The notes below the pieces were generated by a model. The model saw only the letters and a program-made list of their open reading frames with translations, did no database searches and had not been told where the DNA came from. 64,000 bases of DNA from Coccinella septempunctata (Eukaryota > Arthropoda > Insecta > Coleoptera > Coccinellidae), in assembly GCF_907165205.1 (NCBI RefSeq), contig NC_058193.1, forward strand, positions 13,871,544 through 13,935,543, given 5' to 3'. The translations under genes and the position numbers were made by a program. Below, piece after piece: positions 9,660 to 21,369 of this stretch; within the stretch, counting starts at the first letter, position 1; each line of letters starts with the position of its first letter.

Positions 9660-11697
9660 ACCAAATCTTGAAACTGCACATAGTTTTCGAATTGAGATTC
9701 ACATGTTGAATTTCAGTTCGATAGTTCAGATAGGAATTGAGATTTCAGTGGTCAATTCGGCAAAGTGTGATATCAAATCCTCGAAAACTGTTGGATCAAT
9801 TCGAACCAAATCTTGAAACTGCACATAGTTTTCGGATTGAGATTCACATGTTGAATTTCAGTTCGATAGTTCAGATAGAATTGAGATTTCTGTGGTCAAT
9901 TCGGCAAAGTGTGATAACAATTCCTCGAAAACTGTTGGATCAATTCGAACCAAATCTTGAAATTTTACACAGTTTTCGAATTGAGAGGCACATGTTGAAT
10001 TTCAGTTCGATAGTTCAAATGGGAATTGAGATTTTAGTGGTCAATTCGGCAAAGTGTGATATCAATTCCTCGAAAACTGTTGGATCAATTCGAACCAAAT
10101 CTTGAAACTGCACATAGTTTTCGGATTGAGATGCACTTGTTGAATTTCAGTTCGATAGTTCAGATATGAATTGAGATTTCAGTTGTCAATTCGGCAAAGT
10201 GTGATATCAAATCCTCGAAAACTGTTGGATCAATTCGAACCAAATCTTGAAACTGCACATAGTTTTCGAATTGAGATGCACATGTTGAATTTCAGATCGA
10301 TAGTTCTGATAGGAATGGAGATTTCAGTGGTCAATTCGGCAAAGTGTGATATCAAATCCTCGAAAACTGTTGGATCAGTTCGAACCAAATCTTGAAACTG
10401 CACATAGTTTTCGAAATGTGATGCACATGTTGAATTTCAGATCGATAGTTCTGATAGTAATGGAGATTTCAGTAGTCGAGTCGACAAAATATCATTTCAA
10501 TTCCTAAGGAACTATTGGATCAATTCGAACCAAATCTTGAAACTGCACATAGTTTTCGAATTGAGATGCACATGTTGAATTTCAGTTCGATAGTTCAGAT
10601 AGGAATTGAGATTTCAGTGGTCAATTCGGCAAAGTGTGATATCAATTCCTCGAAAACTGTTGGATCAATTCGAACCAAATCTTGAAATTTTACACAGTTT
10701 TCGAATTGAGATGCACATGTTGAATTTCAGTTCGATAGTTCAGATAGGAATTGAGATTTCAGTGGTCAATTCGGCAAAGTGTGATATCAATTCCTCGAAA
10801 ACTGTTGGATCAATTCGAACCAAATCTTGAAACTGCACATAGTTTTCGGATTGAGATGCACTTGTTGAATTTCAGTTCGATAGTTCAGATATGAATTGAG
10901 ATTTCAGTTGTCAATTCGGCAAAGTGTGATATCAAATCCTCGAAAACTGTTGGATCAATTCGAACCAAATCTTGAAACTGCACATAGTTTTCGAATTGAG
11001 ATTCACATGTTGAATTTCAGTTCGATAGTTCAGATAGGAATTGAGATTTCAGTGGTCAATTCGGCAAAGTGTGATATCAAATCCTCGAAAACTGTTGGAT
11101 CAATTCGAACCAAATCTTGAAACTGCACATAGTTTTCGAAATGAGATGTACATGTTGAATTTCAGATCGATAGTTCTGATAGGAATGGAGATTTCAGTGG
11201 TCAATTCGGCAAAGTGTGATATCAAATCCCCGAAAACTGTTGGATCAATTCGAACCAAATCTTGAAACTGCATAGTTTTCGAATTGAGATTCACATGTTG
11301 AATTTCAGTTCGATAGTTCAGATAGGAATTGAGATTTCAGTGGTCAATTCGGCAAAGTGTGATATCAAATCCTCGAAAACTGTTGGATCAATTCGAACCA
11401 AATCTTGAAACTGCACATAGTTTTCGGATTGAGATTCACATGTTGAATTTCAGTTCGATAGTTCAGATAGAATTGAGATTTCTGTGGTCAATTCGGCAAA
11501 GTGTGATAACAATTCCTCGAAAACTGTTGGATCAATTCGAACCAAATCTTGAAATTTTACACAGTTTTCGAATTGAGAGGCACATGTTGAATTTCAGTTC
11601 GATAGTTCAAATGGGAATTGAGATTTTAGTGGTCAATTCGGCAAAGTGTGATATCAATTCCTCGAAAACTGTTGGATCAATTCGAACCAAATCTTGA
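9660..11697 (+). repeat. Repeat pair 1,592 bp apart, right of the LINE
   Basis: The block at about 9660-10105 recurs at about 11252-11697. Both carry a one-base deletion in CAGATAGAATTGAG, then TTTCTGTGG, then GATAACAATTCC, GAGAGGCACATG and TCAAATGGGAATTG. The offset equals 11 monomers minus 3 bp, because CTGCACATAG is shortened to CTGCATAG at about 11268. Confidence 0.85.
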
Positions 11698-13400
11698 AAC
11701 TGCACATAGTTTTCGGATTGAGATGCACATGTTGAATTTCAGTTCGATAGTTCAGATAGGAATTGAGATTTCAGTGGACGATTCGACATAGTATCATTTG
11801 AATTCCTAAGGAACTATTGGATCAATTCGACCCAAATCTCGAAACTGTACACAGTTTTCGAATTGAGATGCACATGTTGAATTTCAGTTCGATAGTTCAG
11901 ATAGGAATTGAGATTTCAGTGGTCAATTCGGCAAAGTAAGATATCAATTCCTCGAAAACTGTTGGATCAATTCGAACCAAATCTTGAAATTTTACACAGT
12001 TTTCGAATTGAGATGCACATGTTGAATTTCAGTTCGATAGTTCAGATAGGAATTGAGATTTCAGTGGTCAATTCGGCAAAGTGTGATATCAATTCCTCGA
12101 AAACAGTTGGATCAATTCGAACCAAATCTTGAAATTTTACACAGTTTTCGAATTGAGATACACATGTTGAATTTCAGTTCGATAGTTCAGATAGGAATTC
12201 AGATTTCAGTGGTCAATTCGGCAAAGTGTGATATCAATTCCTCAAAAACTGTTGGACCAATTCGACCCAAATCTTGAAACTGCACATAGTTTTCGAATTG
12301 AGATGCACATGTTGAATTTCAGTTCGATAGTTCTGATAGGAATTGAGATTTCAGTGGTCGATTCGACAAAGTATCTTTTCAATTCCTGAGGAAGTAGTGG
12401 ATCAATTCAAACCAAATCTTGAAACTGCACATAGTTTTCGAATTGAGATGAACATGTTGAATTTCAGTTCGATAGTTCAGATAGGAATTGAGATTTCAGT
12501 GGTCAATTCGGCAAAGTGTGATATCAATTCCTCGAAAACTGTTGAATCAATTCGAACCAAATCTTGGAACTGCACATAGTTTTCGAATTGAGATGCACAT
12601 GTTGAATTTCAGTTCGATAGTTCAGATAGGAATTGAGATTTCAGTGGTCAATTCGGCAAAGTGTGATATCAATTCCTCGAAAACTGTTGGATCAATTCGA
12701 ACCAAATCTTGAAATTTCACACAGTTTTCGAATTGAGATGCACATGTTGAATTTCAGTTCGATAGTTCAAATAGGAATTGAGATTTCAGTGGTCAATTCG
12801 GCAAAGTGTGATATCAATTCCTCGAAAACTGTTGGATCAAATTGAACCAAATATTGAAACTGCACATAGTTTTCGGATTGAGATGCACATGTTGAATTTC
12901 AGTTCGATAGTTCAGATAGGAATTGAGATTTCAGTGGACGATTCGACATAGTATCATTTGAATTCCTAAGGAACTCTTGGATCAATTCGACCCAAATCTC
13001 GAAACTGTACACAGTTTTCGAATTGAGATGCACATGTTGAATTTCAGTTCGATATTTCAGATAGGAATTGAGATTTCAGTGGTCAATTCGGCAAAGTGTG
13101 ATATCAATTCCTCGAAAACTGTTGGATCAATTCGAACCAAATCTTGAAATTTTACACAGTTTTCGAATTGAGATGCACTTGTTGAATTTCAGTTCGATAG
13201 TTCAGATAGGAATTGAGATTTCAGTGGTCTATTCGGCGAAATGTGATATCCATACCTCAAAAACTGTTGGATCAATTCGAACCAAATCTTGAAACTGCAC
13301 ATAGTTTTCGAAATGAGATGCACATGTTGAATTTCAGATCGATAGTTCTGATAGGAATGGAGATTTCAGTGGTCAATTCGGCAAAGTGTGATATCAAATC
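11252..13400 (+). repeat. Segmental duplication C, first copy (about 2.1 kb)
   Basis: Recurs at about 36751-38899 with a constant offset of 25,499 bp. Shared features include the one-base deletion CAGATAGAATTGAG, GAGAGGCACAT, CAAAGTAAGATATC, the GAGGAAGTAGTGG monomer and CGGCGAAATGTG. Confidence 0.8.
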
Positions 13401-14280
13401 CTCGAAAACTGTTGGATCAATTCGAACCAAATCTTGAAACTGCACATAGTTTTAGAAATGTGATGCACATGTTGAATTTCAGTTCGATAGTTCAGATAGG
13501 AATTGAGATTTCAGTGGTCAATTCGGCAAAGTGTGATATCAATTCCTCGAAAACTGTTGGATCAATTCGAACCAAATCTTGAAATTTCACACAGTTTTCG
13601 AAATGAGATGCACATGTTGAATTTCAGTTCGATAGTTCAAATAGGAATTGAGATTTCAGTGGTCAATTCGGCAAAGTGTGATATCAATTCCTCGAAAACT
13701 GTTGGATCAAATTGAACCAAATATTGAAACTGCACATAGTTTTCGGATTGAGATGCACATGTTGAATTTCAGTTCGATAGTTCAGATAGGAATTGAGATT
13801 TCAGTGGACGATTCGACATAGTATCATTTGAATTCCTAAGGAACTATTGGATCAATTCGACCCAAATCTCGAAACTGTACACAGTTTTCGAATTGAGATG
13901 CACATGTTGAATTTCAGTTCGATATTTCAGATAGGAATTGAGATTTCAGTGGTCAATTCGGCAAAGTGTGATATCAATTCCTCGAAAACTGTTGGATCAA
14001 TTCGAACCAAATCTTGAAATTTTACACAGTTTTCGAATTGAGATGCACTTGTTGAATTTCAGTTCGATAGTTCAGATAGGAATTGAGATTTCAGTGGTCT
14101 TTTCGGCGAAATGTGATATCCATACCTCAAAAACTGTTGGATCAATTCGAACCAAATCTTGAAACTGCACATAGTTTTCGAAATGAGATGCACATGTTGA
14201 ATTTCAGATCGATAGTTCTGATAGGAATGGAGATTTCAGTGGTCAATTCGGCAAAGTGTGATATCAAATCCTCGAAAACT
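12633..14280 (+). repeat. 870-bp (6-mer) tandem pair
   Basis: Monomer order at about 12633-13410 recurs 870 bp later at about 13503-14280. It includes GAAATTTCACACAG, GATCAAATTGAACC with ATATTG, the GGACGATTCGACATAG monomer, GATATTTCAG, and the rare CGGCGAAATGTG at about 13233 and 14103. Single-base differences (for example CTCTTGG against CTATTGG) show the copies are not identical. Confidence 0.85.
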
Positions 14281-14399
14281 GTTGGATCAGTTCGAACCAA
14301 ATCTTGAAACTGCACATAGTTTTCGAAATGTGATGCACATGTTGAATTTCAGATCGATAGTTCTGATAGTAATGGAGATTTCAGTAGTCGAGTCGACAA

Positions 14400-15440
14400 A
14401 ATATCATTTCAATTCCTAAGGAACTATTGGATCAATTCGAACCAAATCTTGAAACTGCACATAGTTTTCGAATTGAGATGCACATGTTGAATTTCAGTTC
14501 GATAGTTCAGATAGGAATTGAGATTTCAGTGGTCAATTCGGCAAAGTGTGATATCAATTCCTCGAAAACTGTTGGATCAATTCGAACCAAATCTTGAAAT
14601 TTTACACAGTTTTCGAATTGAGATGCACATGTTGAATTTCAGTTCGATAGTTCAGATAGGAATTGAGATTTCAGTGGTCAATTCGGCAAAGTGTGATATC
14701 AATTCCTCGAAAACTGTTGGATCAATTCGAACCAAATCTTGAAACTGCACATAGTTTTCGGATTGAGATGCACTTGTTGAATTTCAGTTCGATAGTTCAG
14801 ATATGAATTGAGATTTCAGTGGTCAATTCGGCAAAGTGTGATATCAAATCCTCGAAAACTGTTGGATCAATTCGAACCAAATCTTGAAACTGCACATAGT
14901 TTTCGAATTGAGATTCACATGTTGAATTTCAGTTAGATAGTTCAGATAGGAATTGAGATTTCAGTGGTCAATTCGGCAAAGTGTGATATCAAATCCTCGA
15001 AAACTGTTGGATCAATTCGAACCAAATCTTGAAACTGCACATAGTTTTCGGATTGAGATTCATATGTTGAATTTCAGTTCGATAGTTCAGATAGAATTGA
15101 GATTTCAGTGGTCAATTCGGCAAAGTGTGATATCAATTCCTCGAAAACTGTTGGATCAATTCGAACCAAATCTTGGAACTGCACATAGTTTTCGAATTGA
15201 GATGCACATGTTGAATTTCAGTTCGATAGTTCTGACAGGAATTGAGATTTCAGTGGTCAATTCGGCAAAGTGTGATAACAATTCCTCGAAAACTGTTGGA
15301 TCAATTCGAACCAAATCTTGAAATTTTACACAGTTTTCGAATTGAGATGCACATGTTGAATTTCAGTTCGATAGTTCAGATGGGAATTGAGCTTTTAGTG
15401 GTCAATTCGGCAAAGTGTGATATCAATTCCTCGAAAACTG
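14400..15440 (+). repeat. Segmental duplication D, first copy (about 1 kb)
   Basis: Recurs at about 39174-40214 with an offset of 24,774 bp. The markers are CAGATATGAATTGAG, the one-base deletion GATAGAATTGAGATTTCAG at about 15090, and GGGAATTGAGCTTTTAG at about 15382 and 40156. Confidence 0.75.
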
Positions 15441-15540
15441 TTGGATCAATTCGAACCAAATCTTGAAACTGCACATAGTTTTCGGATTGAGATGCACATG
15501 TTGAATTTCAGTTCGATAGTTCAGATAGGAATTGAGATTT

Positions 15541-16710
15541 CAGTGGACGATTCGACATAGTATCATTTGAATTCCTAAGGAACTATTGGATCAATTCGAC
15601 CCAAATCTCGAAACTGTACACAGTTTTCGAATTGAGATGCACATGTTGAATTTCAGTTCGATAGTTCAGATAGGAATTGAGATTTCAGTGGTCAATTCGG
15701 CAAAGTAAGATATCAATTCCTCGAAAACTCTTGGATCAATTCGAACCAAATCTTGAAAGTGCACATAGTTTTCGGATTGAGATGCACTTGTTGAATTTCA
15801 GTTCGATAGTTCAGATAGGAATTGAGATTTCAGTGGTCAATTCGGAAAAGTGTGATATCAATTCCTCGAAAACAGTTGGATCAATTCGAACCAAATCTTG
15901 AAATTTTACACAGTTTACGAATTGAGATGCACATGTTGAATTTCAGTTCGATAGTTCAGATAGGAATTCAGATTTCAGTGGTCAATTCGGCAAAGTGTGA
16001 TATCAATTCCTCAAAAACTGTTGGACCAATTCTACCCAAATCTTGAAACTGCACATAGTTTTCGAATTGAGATGCACATGTTGAATTTCAGTTCGATAGT
16101 TCTGATAGGAATTGAGATTTCAGTGGTCGATTCGAAAAAGTATCTTTTCAATTCCTGAGGAAGTAGTGGATCAATTCAAACCAAATCTTGAAACTGCACA
16201 TAGTTTTCGAATTGAGATGCACATGTTGAATTTCAGTTCGATAGTTCAGATAGGAATTGAGATTTCAGTGGTCAATTCGGCAAAGTGTGATATCAATTCC
16301 TCGAAAACTGTTGAATCAATTCGAACCAAATCTTGGAACTGCACATAGTTTTCGAATTGAGATGCACATGTTGAATTTCAGTTCGATAGTTCAGATAGGA
16401 ATTGAGATATCAGTGGTCAATTCGGCAAAGTGTGATATCAATTCCTCGAAAACTGTTGGATCAATTCGAACCAAATCTTGGAACTGCACATAGTTTTCGA
16501 ATTGAGATGCACATGTTGAATTTCAGTTCGATAGTTCTGATAGGAATTGAGATTTCAGTGGTCAATTCGGCAAAGTGTGATATCAATTCCTCGAAAACTG
16601 TTGTTTTCAGTTCGATAGTTCAGATAGGAATTGAGATTTCAGTGGTCTATTCGGCAAAGTGTGATATCCATACCTCAAAAACTGTTGGATCAATTCGAAC
16701 CAAATCTTGA
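15541..16710 (+). repeat. 13-mer-type higher-order block, copy 1
   Basis: Contains, in order, the GGACGATTCGACATAG monomer, CAAAGTAAGATATC, AAACAGTTGG, GGAATTCAGATTTC, the GAGGAAGTAGTGG monomer, CTTGGAACTG and an 84-bp truncated monomer. The truncation is seen at 16601, where CTGTTG joins TTTTCAG, a net loss of 61 bp. It is followed by ATCCATACC. This copy has one extra CTTGGAACTG monomer and the variant GTTGAATC, so it is a diverged or older member of the family. Confidence 0.8.
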
Positions 16711-17469
16711 AACTGCACATAGTTTTCGAAATGAGATGCACATGTTGAATTTCAGATCGATAGTTCTGATAGGAATGGAGATTTCAGTGGTCAATTCGGC
16801 AAAGTGTGATATCAAATCCTCGAAAACTGTTGGATCAATTCGAACCAAATCTTGAAACTGCACATAGTTTTCGAATTGAGATTCACATGTTGAATTTCAG
16901 TTCGATAGTTCAGATAGGAATTGAGATTTCAGTGGTCAATTCGGCAAAGTGTGATATCAAATCCTCGAAAACTGTTGGATCAACTCGAACCAAATCTTGA
17001 AACTGCACATAGTTTTCGGATTGAGATTCACATGTTGAATTTCAGTTCGATAGTTCAGATAGGAATTGAGATTTCAGTGGTCAATTCGGCAAAGTGTGAT
17101 ATCAATTCCTCGAAAACTGTTGGATCAATTCGAACCAAATCTTGAAACTGCACATAGTTTTCGAAATGAGATGCACATGTTGAATTTCAGTTCGATAGTT
17201 CAGATAGGCATTGGGATTTCAGTGGTCAATTCGGCAAAGTGTGATATCAATTCCTCGAAAACGGTTGGATCAATTCGAACCAAATCTTGGAACTGCACAT
17301 AGTTTTCGAATTGAGATGCACATGTTGAATTTCAGTTCGATAGTTCTGATAGGAATTGAGATTTTAGTGGTCAATTCGGCAAAGTGTGATATCAATTCCT
17401 CGAAAACTGTTGGATCAATTCGAACCAAATCTTGAAACTGCACATAGTTTTCGGATTGAGATGCACATG

Positions 17470-19600
17470 TTGAATTTCAGTTCGATAGTTTAGATAGGAA
17501 TTGAGATTTCAGTGGACGATTCGACATAGTATCATTCGAATTCCTAAGGAACTATTGGATCAATTCGACCCAAATCTCGAAACTGTACACAGTTTTCGAA
17601 TTGAGATGCACATGTTGAATTTCAGTTCGATATTTCAGATAGGAATTGAGATTTCAGTGGTCAATTCGGCAAAGTGTGATATCAATTCCTCGAAAACTGT
17701 TGGATCAATTCGAACCAAATCTTGGAACTGCACATAGTTTTCGAATTGAGATGCACATGTTGAATTTCAGTTCGATAGTTCTGATAGGAATTGAGATTTC
17801 AGTGGTCAATTCGGCAAAGTGTGATATCAATTCCTCGAAAACTGTTGGATCAATTCGAACCAAATGTTGAAATTTCACACAGTTTTCGAATTGAGATGCA
17901 CATGTTGAATTTCAGTTCGATAGTTCAAATAGGAATTGAGATTTCAGTGGTCAATCGGCAAAGTGTGATATCAATTCCTCGAAAACTGTTGGATCAAATT
18001 GAACCAAATATTGAAACTGCACATAGTTTTCGGATTGAGATGCACATGTTGAATTTCTGTCGATAGTTCAGATAGGAATTGAGATTTCAGTGGACGATTC
18101 GACATAGTATCATTTGAATTCCTAAGGAACTATTGGATCAATTCGACCCAAATCTCGAAACTTTACACAGTTTTCGAATTGAGATGCACATGTTGAATTT
18201 CAGTTCGATATTTCAGATAGGAATTGAGATTTCAGTGGTCAATTCGGCAAAGTGTGATATCAATTCCTCGAAAACTGTTGGATCAATTCGAACCAAATCT
18301 TGAAATTTTACACAGTTTTCGAATTGAGATGCACATGTTGAAATTCAGTTCGATAGTTCAGATAGGAATTGAGATTTCAGTGGTCAATTCGGCAAAGTGT
18401 AATATCAATTCCTCGAAAACTCTTGGATCAATTCGAACCAAATCTTGAAAGTGCACATATTTTTCGGATTGAGATGCACTTGTTGAATTTCAGATCGATC
18501 GTTCTGATAGGAATGGAGATTTCAGTAGTCGAGTCGACAAAATATCATTTCAATTCCTAAGGAACTATTGGATCAATTCGAACCAAATCTTGAAACTGCA
18601 CATAGTTTTCGAATTGAGATGCACGTGTTGAATTTCAGTTCGATAGTTCTGATAGGAATTGAGATTTCAGTGGTCGATTCAACAAAGTATCTTTTCAATT
18701 CCTGAGGAAGTAGTGGATCAATTCAAACCAAATCTTGAAACTGCACATAGTTTTTGAATTGAGATGCACATGTTGAATTTCAGTTCGATAGTTCAGATAG
18801 GAATTGAGATTTCAGTGGTCAATTCGGCAAAGTGTGATATCAATTCCTCGAAAACTGTTGGATCAAATTGAACCAAATATTGAAACTGCACATAGTTTTC
18901 GGATTGAGATGCACATGTTGAATTTCAGTTCGATAGTTCAGATAGGAATTGAGATTTCAGTGGACGATTCGACATAGTATCATTTGAATTCCTAAGGAAC
19001 TATTGGATCAATTCGACCCAAATCTCGAAACTGTACACAGTTTTCGAATTGAGATGCACATGTTGAATTTCAGTTCGATATTTCAGATAGGAATTGAGAT
19101 TTCAGTGGTCAGTCAATTCGGCAAAGTGTGATATCAATTCCTCGAAAACTGTTGGATCAATTCGAACCAAATCTTGAAATTTTACACAGTTTTCGAATTG
19201 AGATGCACATGTTGAAATTTAGTTCGATAGTTCAGATAGGAATTGAGATTTCAGTGGTCAATTCGGCAAAGTGTAATATCAATTCCTCGAAAACTCTTAT
19301 ATCAATTCGAACCAAATCTTGAAAGTGCACATAGTTTTCGGATTGAGATGCACTTGTTGAATTTCAGTTCGATAGTTCAGATAGGAATTGAGATTTCAGT
19401 GGTCTATTCGGCGAAGTGTGATATCCATACCTCAAAAACTGTTGGATCAATTCGAACCAAATCTTGAAACTGCACATAGTTTTCGAAATGAGATGCACAT
19501 GTTGAATTTCAGATCGATAGTTCTGATAGGAATGGAGATTTCAGTGGTCAATTCGGCAAAGTGTGATATCAAATCCTCGAAAACTGTTGGATCAATTCGA
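17470..19600 (+). repeat. Three-copy block E, first copy (about 2.1 kb)
   Basis: The order recurs at about 31590-33720 and 57560-59690, inside both copies of duplication B. Markers are ATCATTCGAATTCC, GATCAAATTGAACC, AAGTGTAATATC with AACTCTTGG, and the CACGTGTTGAATTTC monomer. This copy has private small changes: GGTCAATCGG (1 bp lost, 17955), TTTCTGTCG (1 bp lost, 18057) and a 4-bp duplication at 19107. Confidence 0.78.
19102..19118. repeat. 4-bp tandem duplication in a monomer
   Basis: GTGGTCAGTCAATTCGG replaces GTGGTCAATTCGG, adding four bases. It is a rare insertion in an array where most length changes are losses. Confidence 0.85.
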
Positions 19601-20865
19601 ACCAAATCTTGAAACTGCACATAGTTTTCGAAATGTGAGGCACATGTTGAATTTCAGATCGATAGTTCTGATAGGAATGGAGATTTCAGTAGTCGAGTCG
19701 ACAAAATATCATTTCAATTCCTAAGGAACTATTGGATCAATTCGAACCAAATCTTGAAACTGCACATAGTTTTCGAATTGAGATGCACATGTTGAATTTC
19801 AGTTCGATAGTTCTGATAGGAATTGGGATTTCAGTGGTCAATTCGGCAAAGTGTGATATCAATTCCTCGAAAACTGTTATATCAATTCGAACCAAATCTT
19901 GAAACTGCACATACTTTTCGGATTGAGATTCACATGTTGAATTTCAGTTCGATAGTTCAGATAGGAATTGAGATTTCAGTGGTCAATTCGGCAAAGTGTG
20001 ATATCAATTCCTCGAAAACTGTTGGATCAATTCGAACCAAATCTTGAAAGTGCACATAGTTTTCGGATTGAGATGCACTTGTTAAATTTCAGTTCGATAG
20101 TTCAGATAGGAATTGAGATTTCAGTGGTCTATTCGGCAAAGTGTGATATCCATACCTCAAAAACTGTTGGATCAATTCGAACCAAATCTTGAAACTGCAC
20201 ATAGTTTTCGAAATGAGATGCACATGTTGAATTTCAGATCGATAGTTCTGATAGGAATGGAGATTTCAGTGGTCAATTCGGCAAAGTGTGATATCAAATC
20301 CTCGAAAACTGTTGGATCAATTCGAACCAAATCTTGAAACTGCACATAGTTTTCGAATTGAGATTCACATGTTGAATTTCAGTTCGATAGTTCAGATAGG
20401 AATTGAGATTTCAGTGGTCAATTCGGCAAAGTGTGATAACAATTCCTCGAAAACTGTTGGATCAATTCGAACCAAATCTTGAAATTTTACACAGTTTTCG
20501 AATTGAGATGCACATGTTGAATTTCAGTTCGATAGTTCAAATAGGAATTGAGATTTTAGTGGTCGATTCGGCAAAGTGTGATATCAATTCCTCGAAAACT
20601 GTTGGATCAATTCGAACCAAATCTTGAAACTGCACATAGTTTTCGAAATGAGATGCACATGTTGAATTTCAGTTCGATAGTTCAGATAGGAATTGAGATT
20701 TCAGTGGTCAATTCGGCAAAGTGTGATAACAATTCCTCGAAAACTGTTGGATCAATTCGAACCAAATCTTGAAATTTTACACAGTTTTCGAATTGAGATG
20801 CACGTGTTGAATTTCAGTTCGATAGTTCAAATAGGAATTGAGATTTTAGTGGTCAATTCGGCAAA

Positions 20866-20886
20866 GTGTGATATCGAAAACTGTTG
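20866..20886. other. 8-bp deletion marker (one of six)
   Basis: GTGATATCGAAAACTG replaces the normal form by losing eight bases ending at a TC dinucleotide. The same change is present near 33984, 35859, 42373, 59953 and 61683, always followed by GTTGAATC and CTTGGAACTG. That indicates a single origin and later copying. Confidence 0.85.
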
Positions 20887-21369
20887 AATCAATTCGAACC
20901 AAATCTTGGAACTGCACATAGTTTTCGAATTGAGATACAAATGTTGAATTTCAGTTCGATAGTTCTGATAGGAATTGAGATTTCAGTGGTCAATTCGAGA
21001 AAGTGTGATATCAATTCCTCGAAAACTGTTGGATCAATTCGAACCAAATCTTGAAATTTTACACAGTTTTCGAATCGAGATGCACATGTTGAATTTCAGT
21101 TCGATAGTTCAAATAGGCATTGAGATTTTAGTGGTCAATTCGGCAAAGTATCATTTCAATTCCTGAGGAACCAGTGGATCAATTCGAACAAAATCTTGAA
21201 ACTGCACATAGTTTTCGAATTGAGATGCACATGTTGAATTTCAGTTCGATAGTTCAGATAGGAATTGAGATTTCAGTGGTCAATTCGGCAAAGTGTGATA
21301 TCAATTCCTCGAAAACTGTTGGATCAATTCGAACCAAATCTTGAAATTTCACACAGCTTTCGAATTGAG

